From: Micromonospora sp. C28SCA-DRY-2
Lineage (GTDB): Bacteria; Actinomycetota; Actinomycetes; Mycobacteriales; Micromonosporaceae
Assembly (NCBI RefSeq): GCF_030519475.1
Contig: NZ_JAUMKD010000002.1
Span: 1,080,607 to 1,144,606, forward strand
Length of the DNA: 64,000 nucleotides
Direction of reading: 5' to 3'
The first letter of the stretch is position 1; every line of letters starts with the position of its first letter. The notes beneath the pieces are model-generated. The model was not told the DNA's origin. It ran no database searches and saw only the letters and a list, made by a program, of their open reading frames with translations. Shown piece after piece: positions 52,483 through 61,924 of the stretch. The position numbers and the translations under genes are program-made.

Positions 52483-55400
52483 ATGCGCCCGCGCCGCACC
52501 TTCGCCGCGCTCGCGACAGCTGCCGCCGTCACCGCCACGGCCGTCGGCGTCGCACCCACCGCGGCCAGCGCCGCGCCCACCGACCTGTTCATCTCCGAGT
52601 ACGTCGAGGGCTCGTCCAACAACAAGGCGATCGAGCTCTACAACGGCACCGGCGCCGCCATCGACCTGGCCGCCGGCGGATACCAGCTCCAGCTCTACTT
52701 CAACGGCTCCACCACGCCGACGAACATCCCGCTGACCGGCAGCGTGCCGGCCGGTGACGTCTTCGTCCTCGCCCACGCCTCCGCCGCGGCGGCGATCCTC
52801 GCCCAGGCCGACCAGACCACCACCACCGGGCTGTACAACGGGGACGACGCCGTCGTGCTGAGCCGCGGCGGCACCGTGCTCGACTCGCTCGGCCAGGTCG
52901 GCGTCGACCCGGGCGCCGAGTGGGGCAGCGGCCTGACCAGCACCGCCGACAACACCCTGCGCCGGCTGGCGAACGTCACCGCCGGCGACACCGACCCGGC
53001 CGACGCCTTCGACCCGGCCGCCCAGTGGGCCGGCTTCGCCACCGACACGTTCGACGGGCTCGGCGGGCACTCCGGGGGCGGCGGCCCGGTCGACGCACCG
53101 GCCACCCTGACCTGCGGCGGGGCGCTGGTCACCCCGGCCGGCACCGCGGCGACCCGCGAGGTCACCGCGACCGACACCGACGACCGGATCGTCGACCTGG
53201 CGGTCACCTCGGTCACCCCGACCCCGACCGCCGGCTCGATCAGCCGCACCGCGGTCACCCCGGCCGACGCGGTCGGCGGCACCGCCCGGGCCACCGTCAC
53301 GGCGAGCGCGGACCTGGCCGCCGGGGCGTACACCGTCGTGCTGACCGCCACCGACGCCGACGGCGGCTCCGCCACCTGCACGCTCTCCGTGCAGGTCACC
53401 CGGGAGCTGACGGTCGGCGAGGTGCAGGGCCCGACCACCGACGGCGAGTCCGGCCCGACCGACCGGTCCCCGTACGCGCCGGCCAGCGGCAACGGCACCA
53501 GCAGCGCCCTCCACGACGTGCGCGGCGTGATCACCCAGCTGACCCTGGCCCGGGACTCCGCCGGGCGCGACCAGCACGGCTTCTTCCTGCAGAGCCGGGC
53601 CGACGCCGCCGACGGCGACCCGACCAGCTCCGACGGCATCTTCGTGTTCATGGGCTCGTTCACCTCGCTGATCGGCGGCTACGTGCCGACCGTGGGCGAC
53701 GAGGTGGTGCTCCGCGCCCGGGTGTCGGAGTACTTCAGCATGACCCAGCTCTCCAGCGCCTCGCTGGTACGCCGGATCGCCACCGGGGTCGACGTGGACA
53801 CCGCCGTCGAGGTCACCGACGCGGTGCCCCCGGCCGACCTGGCCGCCGCGGGCCGGTTCTGGGAGCGGCACGAGGGCGCCCGGCTACGGGTGCGCGCCGG
53901 CAGCGGCGCGGTCAGCGGGCGGGACGTCTTCGCCTCCACCGCCGACGCCGAGCTCTGGGTGGTCGACCGGGACGACCCGCTGCTCGACCGTGCCGACCCG
54001 TACGCCCGCCGGGTGTTCCGCGACGCCCACCCGCTGGACAACGACCCCGCCCGCCGCTTCGACGACGGCAACGGCCAGCGGATCATGCTCGGCAGCATGG
54101 GCGTGAAGGGCAGCACCGGGGACAGCGGCGCGCTGCTGCCGCCGGCGCACACCTTCGACACGCTCGGCGCCGACGCGGTGGGCGGCCTCTACTACTCCTT
54201 CGAGAAGTACGGCGTGCAGGTCGAGCGGGCCGAGTTCGCCGGCGGCACCGACCCGTCGACGAACCACCCGCCGCAGCCGGCCAACCGGTCGGAGGAGGTC
54301 GCCGTCGCGACCTACAACGTGGAGAACCTGTACGACTTCCGGGACGACCCGTTCGACGGCTGCGACTTCGCCGGCAACGCCGGCTGCGCCGGGGTGAGCC
54401 CGCCGTTCGACTACGTGCCCGCCAGCGAGCAGGAGTACCGCGACCAGCTCGCCGCGCTCGCCGACCAGATCACCACCGACCTGCACAGCCCGGACCTGAT
54501 CCTGGTGCAGGAGGCCGAGGACCAGGACATCTGCGCGGTGGCCGGCGGGCAGCTCGCCTGCGGCGGCACGAACAACGCCGACGGCGCGCCGGACAGCCTG
54601 CAGGACCTGGCGCTGACCATCGCGGCGGCCGGCGGTCCCGCCTACGCCGCCGCGTACGACCGGACGGGCGCGGACGCCCGGGGCATCACCGCCGCCTTCC
54701 TCTACCGCACCGACCGGGTGGCGCTGGCCGAGGCCACCGCCACCGACCCGCTGCTGGGCTCGGCGCCGACCGTGCGGTACCGCGCGCCGGGGCTGGCCAG
54801 CAACGCGGACGTGCAGAACCCGAAGGCGCTCAACGCGGTGCTGCCGGCCGACGTGGACACCTCCACCGGGCGGGACGGCAACAACGTCTTCACCCGCGCC
54901 CCGCAGCTCGGCAAGTTCACCGTGGCCGCGGCGCCGGGTTCGACCGAGCGGTTCACCCTCTGGGCGGCCAGCAACCACTACTCGTCCGGCCCGGACAGCC
55001 GGGTCGGGCAGCGCCGGGAGCAGGCCGCGTACGGGGCCGCCATCGTCACCGCGATCGAGGCGGCGGACCCGAACGCCCGGGTGGTGTACGGCGGGGACCT
55101 GAACGTCTTCCCCCGCCCGGACGACCCGATCGCCACCGCTGACCGGCCGACCCCGTCGGACCAGCTCGCCCCGCTCTACGACGCGGGCCTGCGCAACCTC
55201 TGGGAGGACCTGCTCGCCGAGGCGCCGTCGTCGGCCTACTCGTACAGCTTCGAGGGGCAGGCGCAGACGCTGGACCACCTCTTCGTCAACGAGGCGCTGC
55301 ACCGGGACCTGGTGCAGATGCGGGCCGCGCACATCAACGCCGACTGGCCGGCGGCGCACCCCGGTGACGGCACCCGCGGCTCCAGCGACCACGACCCGCA

Positions 55401-55755
55401 GGTGGCCCGGTTCCGCTCCCGGGCCGCGCTGAGCGTCGGGAACGTCGCGGTGGCCGAGGGCGACAAGGGCACCACCCCGCTCACCTTCACCGTGACCGTC
55501 TCCCGGCCGCTCTCCGAGCCGGTGCTGCTCTGCGCCGCGACCATCGGCCTCACCGCCCGGTCCGGCCAGGACTACGACCCGTACGTCGGCTGCCGCACGC
55601 TGGCCGCCGGGCAGACCTCGCTGGCCTTCCCGGTGACCGTACGCGGCGACCGGAAGGCGGAGCCGGACGAGAAGCTCACCCTGGTGGTGGGCGGCGTGCC
55701 GGGGCTGCGGCTGGCCGACCCGGTCGCCACCGGCACCATCTCGAACGACGACTGA
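52483..55755 (+). CDS. ExeM/NucH-family extracellular endonuclease
   Basis: A 1090-aa secreted nuclease. The signal peptide is residues 1-29. A lamin-tail domain follows (DLFISEYVEGSSNNKAIELYN, about 32-190), then an Ig-like segment, an OB-fold region (about 310-430) and an endonuclease/exonuclease/phosphatase domain (about 605-980) with VATYNVENLYDF, LILVQEAEDQD, VVYGGDLNVFPRPDD and SSDHDPQVARF. A Calx-beta-like domain closes the protein (VAEGDKGTTPLTFTVTVSRP). It degrades extracellular DNA. No sortase or dockerin signal is seen, so it is released. Confidence 0.92.
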   Translation: MRPRRTFAALATAAAVTATAVGVAPTAASAAPTDLFISEYVEGSSNNKAIELYNGTGAAIDLAAGGYQLQLYFNGSTTPTNIPLTGSVPAGDVFVLAHASAAAAILAQADQTTTTGLYNGDDAVVLSRGGTVLDSLGQVGVDPGAEWGSGLTSTADNTLRRLANVTAGDTDPADAFDPAAQWAGFATDTFDGLGGHSGGGGPVDAPATLTCGGALVTPAGTAATREVTATDTDDRIVDLAVTSVTPTPTAGSISRTAVTPADAVGGTARATVTASADLAAGAYTVVLTATDADGGSATCTLSVQVTRELTVGEVQGPTTDGESGPTDRSPYAPASGNGTSSALHDVRGVITQLTLARDSAGRDQHGFFLQSRADAADGDPTSSDGIFVFMGSFTSLIGGYVPTVGDEVVLRARVSEYFSMTQLSSASLVRRIATGVDVDTAVEVTDAVPPADLAAAGRFWERHEGARLRVRAGSGAVSGRDVFASTADAELWVVDRDDPLLDRADPYARRVFRDAHPLDNDPARRFDDGNGQRIMLGSMGVKGSTGDSGALLPPAHTFDTLGADAVGGLYYSFEKYGVQVERAEFAGGTDPSTNHPPQPANRSEEVAVATYNVENLYDFRDDPFDGCDFAGNAGCAGVSPPFDYVPASEQEYRDQLAALADQITTDLHSPDLILVQEAEDQDICAVAGGQLACGGTNNADGAPDSLQDLALTIAAAGGPAYAAAYDRTGADARGITAAFLYRTDRVALAEATATDPLLGSAPTVRYRAPGLASNADVQNPKALNAVLPADVDTSTGRDGNNVFTRAPQLGKFTVAAAPGSTERFTLWAASNHYSSGPDSRVGQRREQAAYGAAIVTAIEAADPNARVVYGGDLNVFPRPDDPIATADRPTPSDQLAPLYDAGLRNLWEDLLAEAPSSAYSYSFEGQAQTLDHLFVNEALHRDLVQMRAAHINADWPAAHPGDGTRGSSDHDPQVARFRSRAALSVGNVAVAEGDKGTTPLTFTVTVSRPLSEPVLLCAATIGLTARSGQDYDPYVGCRTLAAGQTSLAFPVTVRGDRKAEPDEKLTLVVGGVPGLRLADPVATGTISNDD

Positions 55756-55774
55756 CCCACCCGCACCGACAGAC

Positions 55775-55807
55775 GACGGCCCGCCGCCTCCTGGGCGGCG
55801 GGCCGTC
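55775..55807. terminator. Bidirectional hairpin between nuclease and haem operon
   Basis: A perfect 14-bp stem (55775-55788 with 55794-55807), five-base loop, lying between the convergent ends of the nuclease gene and hemB. Confidence 0.85.
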
Positions 55808-55854
55808 ATCGATGGTGGCGAACTACCGCGTGAGAAGGGCGGCGCGGGCTCGGC

Positions 55855-56838
55855 TCAGTAGCGCTGGCGGAGCAGTTGGGCGGCCTCGACCGCCCAGTAG
55901 CTGAGGATGATCTGCGCGCCGGCGCGGCGGATCGAGGTGAGCGTCTCCAGCATCACCCGCTCCCGGTCGATCCAGCCGTTCGCGGCGGCCGCCTCGACCA
56001 TCGCGTACTCGCCGGAGACCTGGTAGGCGGCGACCGGGACGTCGACCGCCGCGCGGACCGCGGAGACCACGTCGAGGTACGGCAGCGCCGGCTTGACCAT
56101 CACCATGTCGGCGCCCTCGGCGACGTCCAGCGCCACCTCGCGCAGCGACTCCCGCAGGTTGGCCGGGTCCTGCTGGTAGGCACGCCGGTCGCCCTCCAGC
56201 GCCGACTCCACCGCGTCACGGAACGGGCCGAAGAACGCCGAGGCGTACTTGACCGCGTACGCCAGCACGGCGACGTCGGTGTGCCCGGCGGCGTCGAGCG
56301 CCTTGCGGACCACCCCGACCTGGCCGTCCATCATCCCGGACGGCCCGACCACGCCCACCCCGGCGGCGGCCTGGGCCACCGCCATCTCGGCGTACGCCGC
56401 CAGGGTGGCGTCGTTGTCCACCTCGCCGTCCTGGGTGAGCAGGCCGCAGTGCCCGTGCGAGGTGAACTCGTCCAGGCAGAGGTCGCTCATCACCACGGTG
56501 GCGTCGCCCACCTCGGAGACCACGTCCCGGATGGCCACGTTGAGGATGCCGTTCGGGTCGATCCCGCCGGAGCCCTCCGGGTCCCGCTGCGCCGGCACCC
56601 CGAACAGCATGATCCCGCCGACGCCCGCCTGGACCGCCTCGACCGCCGCCTTGCGCAGCGAGTCGCGGGAGTGCTGGAGCACGCCCGGCAGCGAGGCGAT
56701 CGCCCGCGGCTCGGTCAGCCCCTCCTTGACGAACATCGGCACGACCAGCTCGGCCGGGTCGAGGCGGGTCTCGGAGACCAACCGCCGCAGCGCCGCCGTG
56801 CGGCGCAGCCGGCGGGGCCGGATCTCGGGGTACGGCAT
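55855..56838 (-). CDS. hemB: Delta-aminolevulinic acid dehydratase (porphobilinogen synthase)
   Basis: A 327-aa enzyme condensing two 5-aminolevulinates to porphobilinogen. Active-site lysines lie in YAVKYASAF and [10 protein letters not shown]. The metal loop is [14 protein letters not shown]: two of the three cysteines of the zinc-type site are kept and the middle one is Asp, a mixed form between zinc and magnesium types. It is the last gene of the rex-hem operon, 18 bases after hemD. Confidence 0.95.
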   Translation of the reverse strand: MPYPEIRPRRLRRTAALRRLVSETRLDPAELVVPMFVKEGLTEPRAIASLPGVLQHSRDSLRKAAVEAVQAGVGGIMLFGVPAQRDPEGSGGIDPNGILNVAIRDVVSEVGDATVVMSDLCLDEFTSHGHCGLLTQDGEVDNDATLAAYAEMAVAQAAAGVGVVGPSGMMDGQVGVVRKALDAAGHTDVAVLAYAVKYASAFFGPFRDAVESALEGDRRAYQQDPANLRESLREVALDVAEGADMVMVKPALPYLDVVSAVRAAVDVPVAAYQVSGEYAMVEAAAANGWIDRERVMLETLTSIRRAGAQIILSYWAVEAAQLLRQRY

Positions 56839-56856
56839 GCGGACCTCCTGCTGCGA

Positions 56857-58437
56857 CTACCGGAAGCGGAGGGCGGTCGGCCCCTGCACCTTCGAGCCCC
56901 GGCGCTGCTTCGCCGGCATGGCGGCGAGCTTCTCGCGCAGCTCGACGGCGTAGGCGGCGAGCGCCTCCACCAGGTCGGGCACCGAGGCGTGCGGCGGCTG
57001 GACGTCGACCCGCAGGCCGAACTCCGTCGCGGTCTCCGCCGTCTTGGGCCCGATGACGGCAACAACGGTACGCGCGTGCGGCTTCCCGGCGATGCCGACC
57101 AGGTTCCGGACCGTGGAGGACGAGGTGAAGAGCACCGCGTCGAAGCCGCCCGACTTGATCGCGTCGCGGATCTCGGCCGGCGGCGGGGCGGCCCGGACGG
57201 TCCGGTAGGCGGTCACGTCGTCGACCTCCCAGCCGCGCTCGGTGAGCCCGGCGGCGAGCGTCTCGGTGGCGATGTCGGCGCGCGGCAGCAGCACCCGGCC
57301 GACCGGGTCGAGCACCTCGTCGTGCGGCGAGAACTCGGCCAGCAGCCCCTCGGAGGACTGCTCCCCGGACGGGATCAGCTCCGGCTGGATGCCGAACGCG
57401 CGGACGGCGTCGGCGGTCGCGTCGCCGATGCAGGCGATCTTGACGCCCCCGAAGTGCCGGGCGTCCAGGCCGTGCTCGGCGAACTTCTCCCAGACCGCGC
57501 GCACCGCGTTCACGGAGGTGAAGATCACCCAGGCGTACCGGCCGTCGACCAGGCCCTTGACCGCCCGCTCCATCTGGGCCGGGGTGCGCGGCGGCTCCAC
57601 GGCGATGGTCGGCACCTCGCACGGGATGGCCCCGTACGCGCGCAGCCGGGCGCTCATCACGCCGGCCTGCTCCTTGGTCCGCGGGACCAGCACCTTCCAG
57701 CCGTACAGCGGCCGGTTCTCCCACCAGCTGAGCTTGTCCCGCTGGGTGACGCCGGCGCCGACGGTGAGCACCACCCGGCCGGTGAAGCCGAGCGCCGCGG
57801 CGACGAAGCTGTCCACGGTCGACGTGGTGGTGTACTGCGTCTCCCCGGTGCCGTCGCCGGTCACCCCGACGGCGGTGGCGCCGTCCACCCCGGCGGAGAG
57901 CAGGCCGTCCCGGATCGCGGCGAGGTCGCCGGCGTCCACGGCCAGCGCCAGCGAGCCCCGGCCGACGGCCGCCGCCAGCGCCTCGAAGTCCAGCGTGCTG
58001 ACGTCCTCGACGTCGGCCGCGGTGCGTACGCCCGGCAGCGGCACACCGGCGTAGGTGGCCACCCCCTCGGCCTGACCGACCCCCGGCACCACCTCGAAGT
58101 GCGCGGCGGTACGCGCCACCGCCTGCACCTCCTTGACCACCGAGTCGTGCCCGAACGGGTCGCCGGCGACCAGGTGCACGGCGTTCAGCCCGGAGCGGGC
58201 GGCCGAGATCAGCACCTTCGCCACGTCACCCGGCGCGCCCTCGGCCGGCGTGAACTGGGCGTCGGTCTTGGCCTGGGCGCGGACGGCGTCGAGCAGCGAC
58301 TCGGGGACTCCCCGGTCGTACACCACCTGGTCGGCGTCGACCAGGGCGTCGTGCGCCCGACGGGTCAGCAGGCCCGGGTCGCCGGGACCGGCCCCGACGA
58401 ACGCGATGCGGCCTACGGGCTTACGGGTGCGGGTCAT
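56857..58437 (-). CDS. hemD: Uroporphyrinogen-III synthase fused to a SUMT-like methyltransferase domain
   Basis: A 526-aa fusion. Residues about 8-245 are a precorrin/SUMT-like tetrapyrrole methyltransferase fold (IAFVGAGPGDPGLLT, VVYDRGV, HLVAGDPFGHDS). The usual GGDPFxFGRGGEE is reduced to AGDPFGHDS, so methyltransferase activity is doubtful. Residues about 260-510 are the HemD domain (WKVLVPRTKEQAGVMSARL, FTSVNAVRAVWE, VLFTSSSTVRNLVG), which closes and inverts ring D of hydroxymethylbilane. It overlaps hemC by ATGA. Confidence 0.92.
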   Translation of the reverse strand: MTRTRKPVGRIAFVGAGPGDPGLLTRRAHDALVDADQVVYDRGVPESLLDAVRAQAKTDAQFTPAEGAPGDVAKVLISAARSGLNAVHLVAGDPFGHDSVVKEVQAVARTAAHFEVVPGVGQAEGVATYAGVPLPGVRTAADVEDVSTLDFEALAAAVGRGSLALAVDAGDLAAIRDGLLSAGVDGATAVGVTGDGTGETQYTTTSTVDSFVAAALGFTGRVVLTVGAGVTQRDKLSWWENRPLYGWKVLVPRTKEQAGVMSARLRAYGAIPCEVPTIAVEPPRTPAQMERAVKGLVDGRYAWVIFTSVNAVRAVWEKFAEHGLDARHFGGVKIACIGDATADAVRAFGIQPELIPSGEQSSEGLLAEFSPHDEVLDPVGRVLLPRADIATETLAAGLTERGWEVDDVTAYRTVRAAPPPAEIRDAIKSGGFDAVLFTSSSTVRNLVGIAGKPHARTVVAVIGPKTAETATEFGLRVDVQPPHASVPDLVEALAAYAVELREKLAAMPAKQRRGSKVQGPTALRFR

Positions 58438-59402
58438 TCTGTGCTCCCAAATTGCTGGGTCCCCGGGCCGGTGGGTCCTGCTTGGCCGAGGATCGAGTCG
58501 GCGCCGAGGTCGAGGAGTTCGGCGGCGAGTGCCTTGCCGATCTCCGCCGCGTCGGCGGGCGTACCGGTGCGGGACAGCCGGAGGTCACGGGTACCGTCCG
58601 GGCTGATCACCGCCCCGCGCAGGTAGATCTCTTCGCCGGCGTCGCCCTCGGCGAGCTCGGCGTAGGCGGCGACGGGTGCGCTGCACCCGGCCTCCAGGGT
58701 GGCCAGGAACGCCCGCTCCGCGACGACAGCGGCGCGCGACGGTGCGTGGTCGAGCACGGCCAGCAGCTCGACCAGGTCCGGGTCGTCGACCCGGCACTCC
58801 ACCGCCAGCGCGCCCTGGGCGGGCGCGGGCAGCATCAGCATCGGGTCGAGCGTCTCGGTGACCACGTCGGTACGACCCAGCCGGGCCAGGCCGGCCCGGG
58901 CCAGCACGACGGCGTCCAGGTCGGCCTCCGGGCCGAGGACCCGCGCCAGGCGGGTGTCCACGTTGCCCCGGATCGGGGTGACCTCCAGCTGCATGCCGAG
59001 GGCGTGCAGCTGGGCGATGCGGCGCAGCGCTCCGGTGCCGACGACCGCGCCGGGCGGCAGCTCGGTGAGCGTCCGGCCGTCGCGGGCGACCAGCGCGTCG
59101 CGCGGGTCCTGCCGCGGCGGTACGGCGGCGACGTGCAGCCCGGGCGCCGCCGCGCTGGGCAGGTCCTTGTAGGAGTGCACGGCGAAGTCGATGGTCCGCG
59201 CGGCGAGCGCGTCGCGCAGCGCGGAGACGAAGACACCGACCCCGAGCCGGTGCACCGGCGCGGCCGAGCGGTCGCCGGCGGTGACCACCTCGACCAGCTC
59301 GACCGGGCGCCCGGTGGCGGCGGTCAGGGCCTCGGCGACGTGGCCGGACTGGGCCATCGCCAGTTTGCTGCCCCGGGTACCGAGGCGCAGGGGCGTGCTC
59401 AT
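58434..59402 (-). CDS. hemC: Hydroxymethylbilane synthase (porphobilinogen deaminase)
   Basis: A 322-aa enzyme polymerising four porphobilinogens. It opens LRLGTRGSKLAMAQS, has AVHSYKDLPS with the catalytic Asp region, and carries the dipyrromethane-cofactor Cys in LEAGCSAPVAAY. Overlaps hemA and hemD by four bases each, so the operon is translationally coupled. Confidence 0.96.
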   Translation of the reverse strand: MSTPLRLGTRGSKLAMAQSGHVAEALTAATGRPVELVEVVTAGDRSAAPVHRLGVGVFVSALRDALAARTIDFAVHSYKDLPSAAAPGLHVAAVPPRQDPRDALVARDGRTLTELPPGAVVGTGALRRIAQLHALGMQLEVTPIRGNVDTRLARVLGPEADLDAVVLARAGLARLGRTDVVTETLDPMLMLPAPAQGALAVECRVDDPDLVELLAVLDHAPSRAAVVAERAFLATLEAGCSAPVAAYAELAEGDAGEEIYLRGAVISPDGTRDLRLSRTGTPADAAEIGKALAAELLDLGADSILGQAGPTGPGTQQFGSTE

Positions 59403-60769
59403 CGCTCACCTCCGGCGGGTGGGAGGGCGTCGGTGGCGCCGAACGCCGGGGTGACGTCGGAGTCCACGACGTCGGGGACGGTGTCGACCGGGGAGGTCTG
59501 CGGCACCTGGAGGTCGAACAGCTCGCGCAGCAGCGCCGCGTACTGGTCGCCGCCCGGCTCCGCGGCCAGCTGGCGGACCCGCACGGTGGGCTGGTGCAGC
59601 AGCCGCTGGACCACCCGGTGCACCGTCCGGGCCACCTCGGCCCGCTGGTCGTCGGTCAGGTCGGGGCGGCGCTGGGCGAGCCGGCGCAGCTCGGCGGTGA
59701 CCACGTCGTCGGCGCGCCCGCGCAGGGCGGCCACGGTCGGCGCCACGTCCGCCCCGCGCAGCCAGGTGAGGAAGCCCTCCACCTCGGCGGCGACGATCCG
59801 CTCCACGGCGGCGGCGTCGGCGGCGGCCGGCCCGTCGGCGAGCAGCGCGGCCATCCGGTCGATGTCGATCACCTCGACGCCGGGCAGCTCCGCGACGCCG
59901 GGTTCGACGTCACGCGGGACGGCCAGGTCGAGCAGGATCAGCGGGCCACGCTCGGGGTCGCGGTCGGCCAGCGCCCGGGTCACCACGTCGCGGGTGAGGA
60001 CCGGTTCGGTGGCCGCGGTGGCGGCCACTACGATGTCCACTGTGGAGAGCGTGGCGGTCAGCTCGGCCATCGGGGCGGCGGCGGCGCCGTACGACTCGGC
60101 CAGCCGGACGGCCCGGTCGGCCCCCCGGTTGGTCACGGTGAGCGGCCCGGCGCCCAGCCGGGAGAGGGTCGCCACGCCGAGCGACCCCATCGCGCCGGCC
60201 CCGACCACCAGCGCCGGGCGGCCGGTCAGCGCGCCGTCGAGGTGGCCGGCGGCCAGCTCCAGCGCGGCGGTGACCACGCTCTGGCCGGCCCGGTCGATGC
60301 CGGTCTCCGCGTGGGCCCGCTTGCCCACCCGCAGCGCCTGCTGCATCAGCTCGTGCAGCAGCCGGCCGGCGGTGTCCGCCCCGCTCGCCCAGTGGTAGGC
60401 GTCACGGAGCTGGCCGAGGATCTGCGCCTCGCCCACCACCATCGAGTCCAGCCCGGCGGCGACCCGGAAGACGTGGTCGACGGCGGCGGCGTCGTAGTGC
60501 ACGTAGAGGTGGTTGGCGAGCGTGGCGGGCGGGCTGCCGGCCTGCTCGGCCAGAACGGCGCAGATGTCACCGAGGCCGCCGTGGAAACCGGACACCGCGG
60601 CGTAGACCTCCACCCGGTTGCAGGTGGAGACCAGCACGGCCTCGGTCACGTACGGCTGCGCGACCAGGCGGTCCAGGGTGCGGGTGAGCTCGGCGGGAGC
60701 CACCGCGAGCCGCTCCAGGGTGGCGACCGGAGCGGTGCGGTACGACGCGCCGACGACGAGCAGTTTCAC
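59399..60769 (-). CDS. hemA: Glutamyl-tRNA reductase
   Basis: A 456-aa enzyme that reduces glutamyl-tRNA to glutamate-1-semialdehyde, the first committed step of C5-pathway haem synthesis. The catalytic Cys is in LVSTCNRVEVYA; other signatures are VVGEAQILGQLRDAY and the NADPH loop LVVGAGAMGSL. The N-terminal motif reads GASYRTAPV where most have a His. The GTG at 60769 overlaps the rex stop (GTGA); the longer upstream frame lies within rex. Confidence 0.95.
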   Translation of the reverse strand: MKLLVVGASYRTAPVATLERLAVAPAELTRTLDRLVAQPYVTEAVLVSTCNRVEVYAAVSGFHGGLGDICAVLAEQAGSPPATLANHLYVHYDAAAVDHVFRVAAGLDSMVVGEAQILGQLRDAYHWASGADTAGRLLHELMQQALRVGKRAHAETGIDRAGQSVVTAALELAAGHLDGALTGRPALVVGAGAMGSLGVATLSRLGAGPLTVTNRGADRAVRLAESYGAAAAPMAELTATLSTVDIVVAATAATEPVLTRDVVTRALADRDPERGPLILLDLAVPRDVEPGVAELPGVEVIDIDRMAALLADGPAAADAAAVERIVAAEVEGFLTWLRGADVAPTVAALRGRADDVVTAELRRLAQRRPDLTDDQRAEVARTVHRVVQRLLHQPTVRVRQLAAEPGGDQYAALLRELFDLQVPQTSPVDTVPDVVDSDVTPAFGATDALPPAGGER

Positions 60770-61536
60770 GTGCCGATCGCCTCCTGGGTGTCGGTCACCG
60801 CGAGCCCGCCCGGCAGGGCGGTGAGGGCGGACCCACCGGTGGCGGGAAGCGCGGTCAGCGACGCCTTGCGGTGCTCGTGGAAGGACAGGATCTGCAGCTC
60901 GATGGCGAGGTCGACCTTGCGCACGTCGACCCCCTCCGGCACCGAGAGTACGCACGGCGCGAAGTTCAGGATGCTCGTCACACCGACCGCGACGAGCTGG
61001 TCGGCGACCCGCTGGGCGGCCGCGGCGGGGGTGGCGATCACGCCGATCGCGATGGACTCCGCGGCGGCGACCCGGGGCAGCTCGTCGACGTGCTGGACGA
61101 CCAGGCCGTTGATCTCCTCGCCGACCCGCGCCGGGTCCGCGTCGAAGAGCGCGGCGATCCGGAAGCCGCGGCTGGCGAAGCCGTCGTAGCCGGCCAGGGC
61201 GTGACCGAGGTTACCCACGCCGACCAGGGCGACCGCCCGGCGCTGGGTGAGCCCGAGCACGAACTCGATCTGGTCGATCAGCAGCGCCACGTCGTAGCCG
61301 ACCCCGCGGGTGCCGTACGAGCCGAGGTGGGACAGGTCCTTGCGCAGCTTCGCGGAGTTGACCCCGGCGGCGCTGGCCAGCCCCTCGCTGGACACCGTCT
61401 CGTGACCTGTTTCGGCGAGATTGTGCAGGGCACGAAGGTATTCGGGGAGCCGCGCGACCGTCGCCTCGGGCAGGTCAGGTAGCGCCGGTACGGCACCGGC
61501 GCGACCGGGCGCGCCAGGGTGACGGTGCTGACTCAT
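60766..61536 (-). CDS. rex: Redox-sensing transcriptional repressor Rex
   Basis: A 256-aa NADH/NAD+-sensing repressor. The N-terminal winged helix is PEATVARLPEYLRALHNLAETG through SSEGLASAAGVNSAKLRKDLSHLGSYGTRGVGY; the Rossmann domain has VALVGVGNLGHALAGY and FDADPARVG; the C-terminal swap helix is present. The ATG at 61536 has GGAG five bases upstream; the frame extends further to 61773 but has no homology there. It leads the hem operon, as in Streptomyces coelicolor. Confidence 0.96.
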   Translation of the reverse strand: MSQHRHPGAPGRAGAVPALPDLPEATVARLPEYLRALHNLAETGHETVSSEGLASAAGVNSAKLRKDLSHLGSYGTRGVGYDVALLIDQIEFVLGLTQRRAVALVGVGNLGHALAGYDGFASRGFRIAALFDADPARVGEEINGLVVQHVDELPRVAAAESIAIGVIATPAAAAQRVADQLVAVGVTSILNFAPCVLSVPEGVDVRKVDLAIELQILSFHEHRKASLTALPATGGSALTALPGGLAVTDTQEAIGT

Positions 61537-61644
61537 GAGACTCCGTGCGGTGCGATCCTCGTCCAGCTCCAGTGGCCGGCCGTTTCGGGACTCCCGCTGG
61601 CGACCGAGGTTGCCGGCTGTGCTAGCAGGGCGCGTCGGAATTAC

Positions 61645-61673
61645 AGAGTAGGCGCTTGTGAACGCACGCACAA
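61645..61673 (-). promoter_or_regulatory. rex-hem promoter with Rex operator
   Basis: TTGTGAACGCACGCACAA (61656-61673) matches the Rex operator consensus TGTGAACGCGTTCACA in 13 of 16 positions. On the minus strand it overlaps a candidate -35 TTGTGC (61673-61668) with TACTCT (61650-61645) 17 bases on. Rex would thus repress its own operon when NADH is low relative to NAD+. Confidence 0.75.
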
Positions 61674-61924
61674 ATCGCGATCTTGAAAGCTCGCGACGCG
61701 GCTCCACCAGGCCCTCCATTCCGCAAGATCGATCCGGCCACCGTGCCGGCGCCGCTCGGCGATTATTGCTCAATTACGACTTCTCTGACCAATCGCGCGA
61801 GCGCGCGTCGCCGACCCGATCGGCTCGCCGACCGCCCGCCGAGGTGCGGGTAGGGCCAGCCCTACGTCGGAAACGGCGGCCCGCGGGATGGGTGGAGACC
61901 CACCCCGCTGCCTAGCCTCGTGCC

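Noticed and set aside
53884..55809. 641-aa minus-strand frame over the extracellular nuclease
   Set aside because: Valine/Arg-rich shadow; it also covers the terminator.
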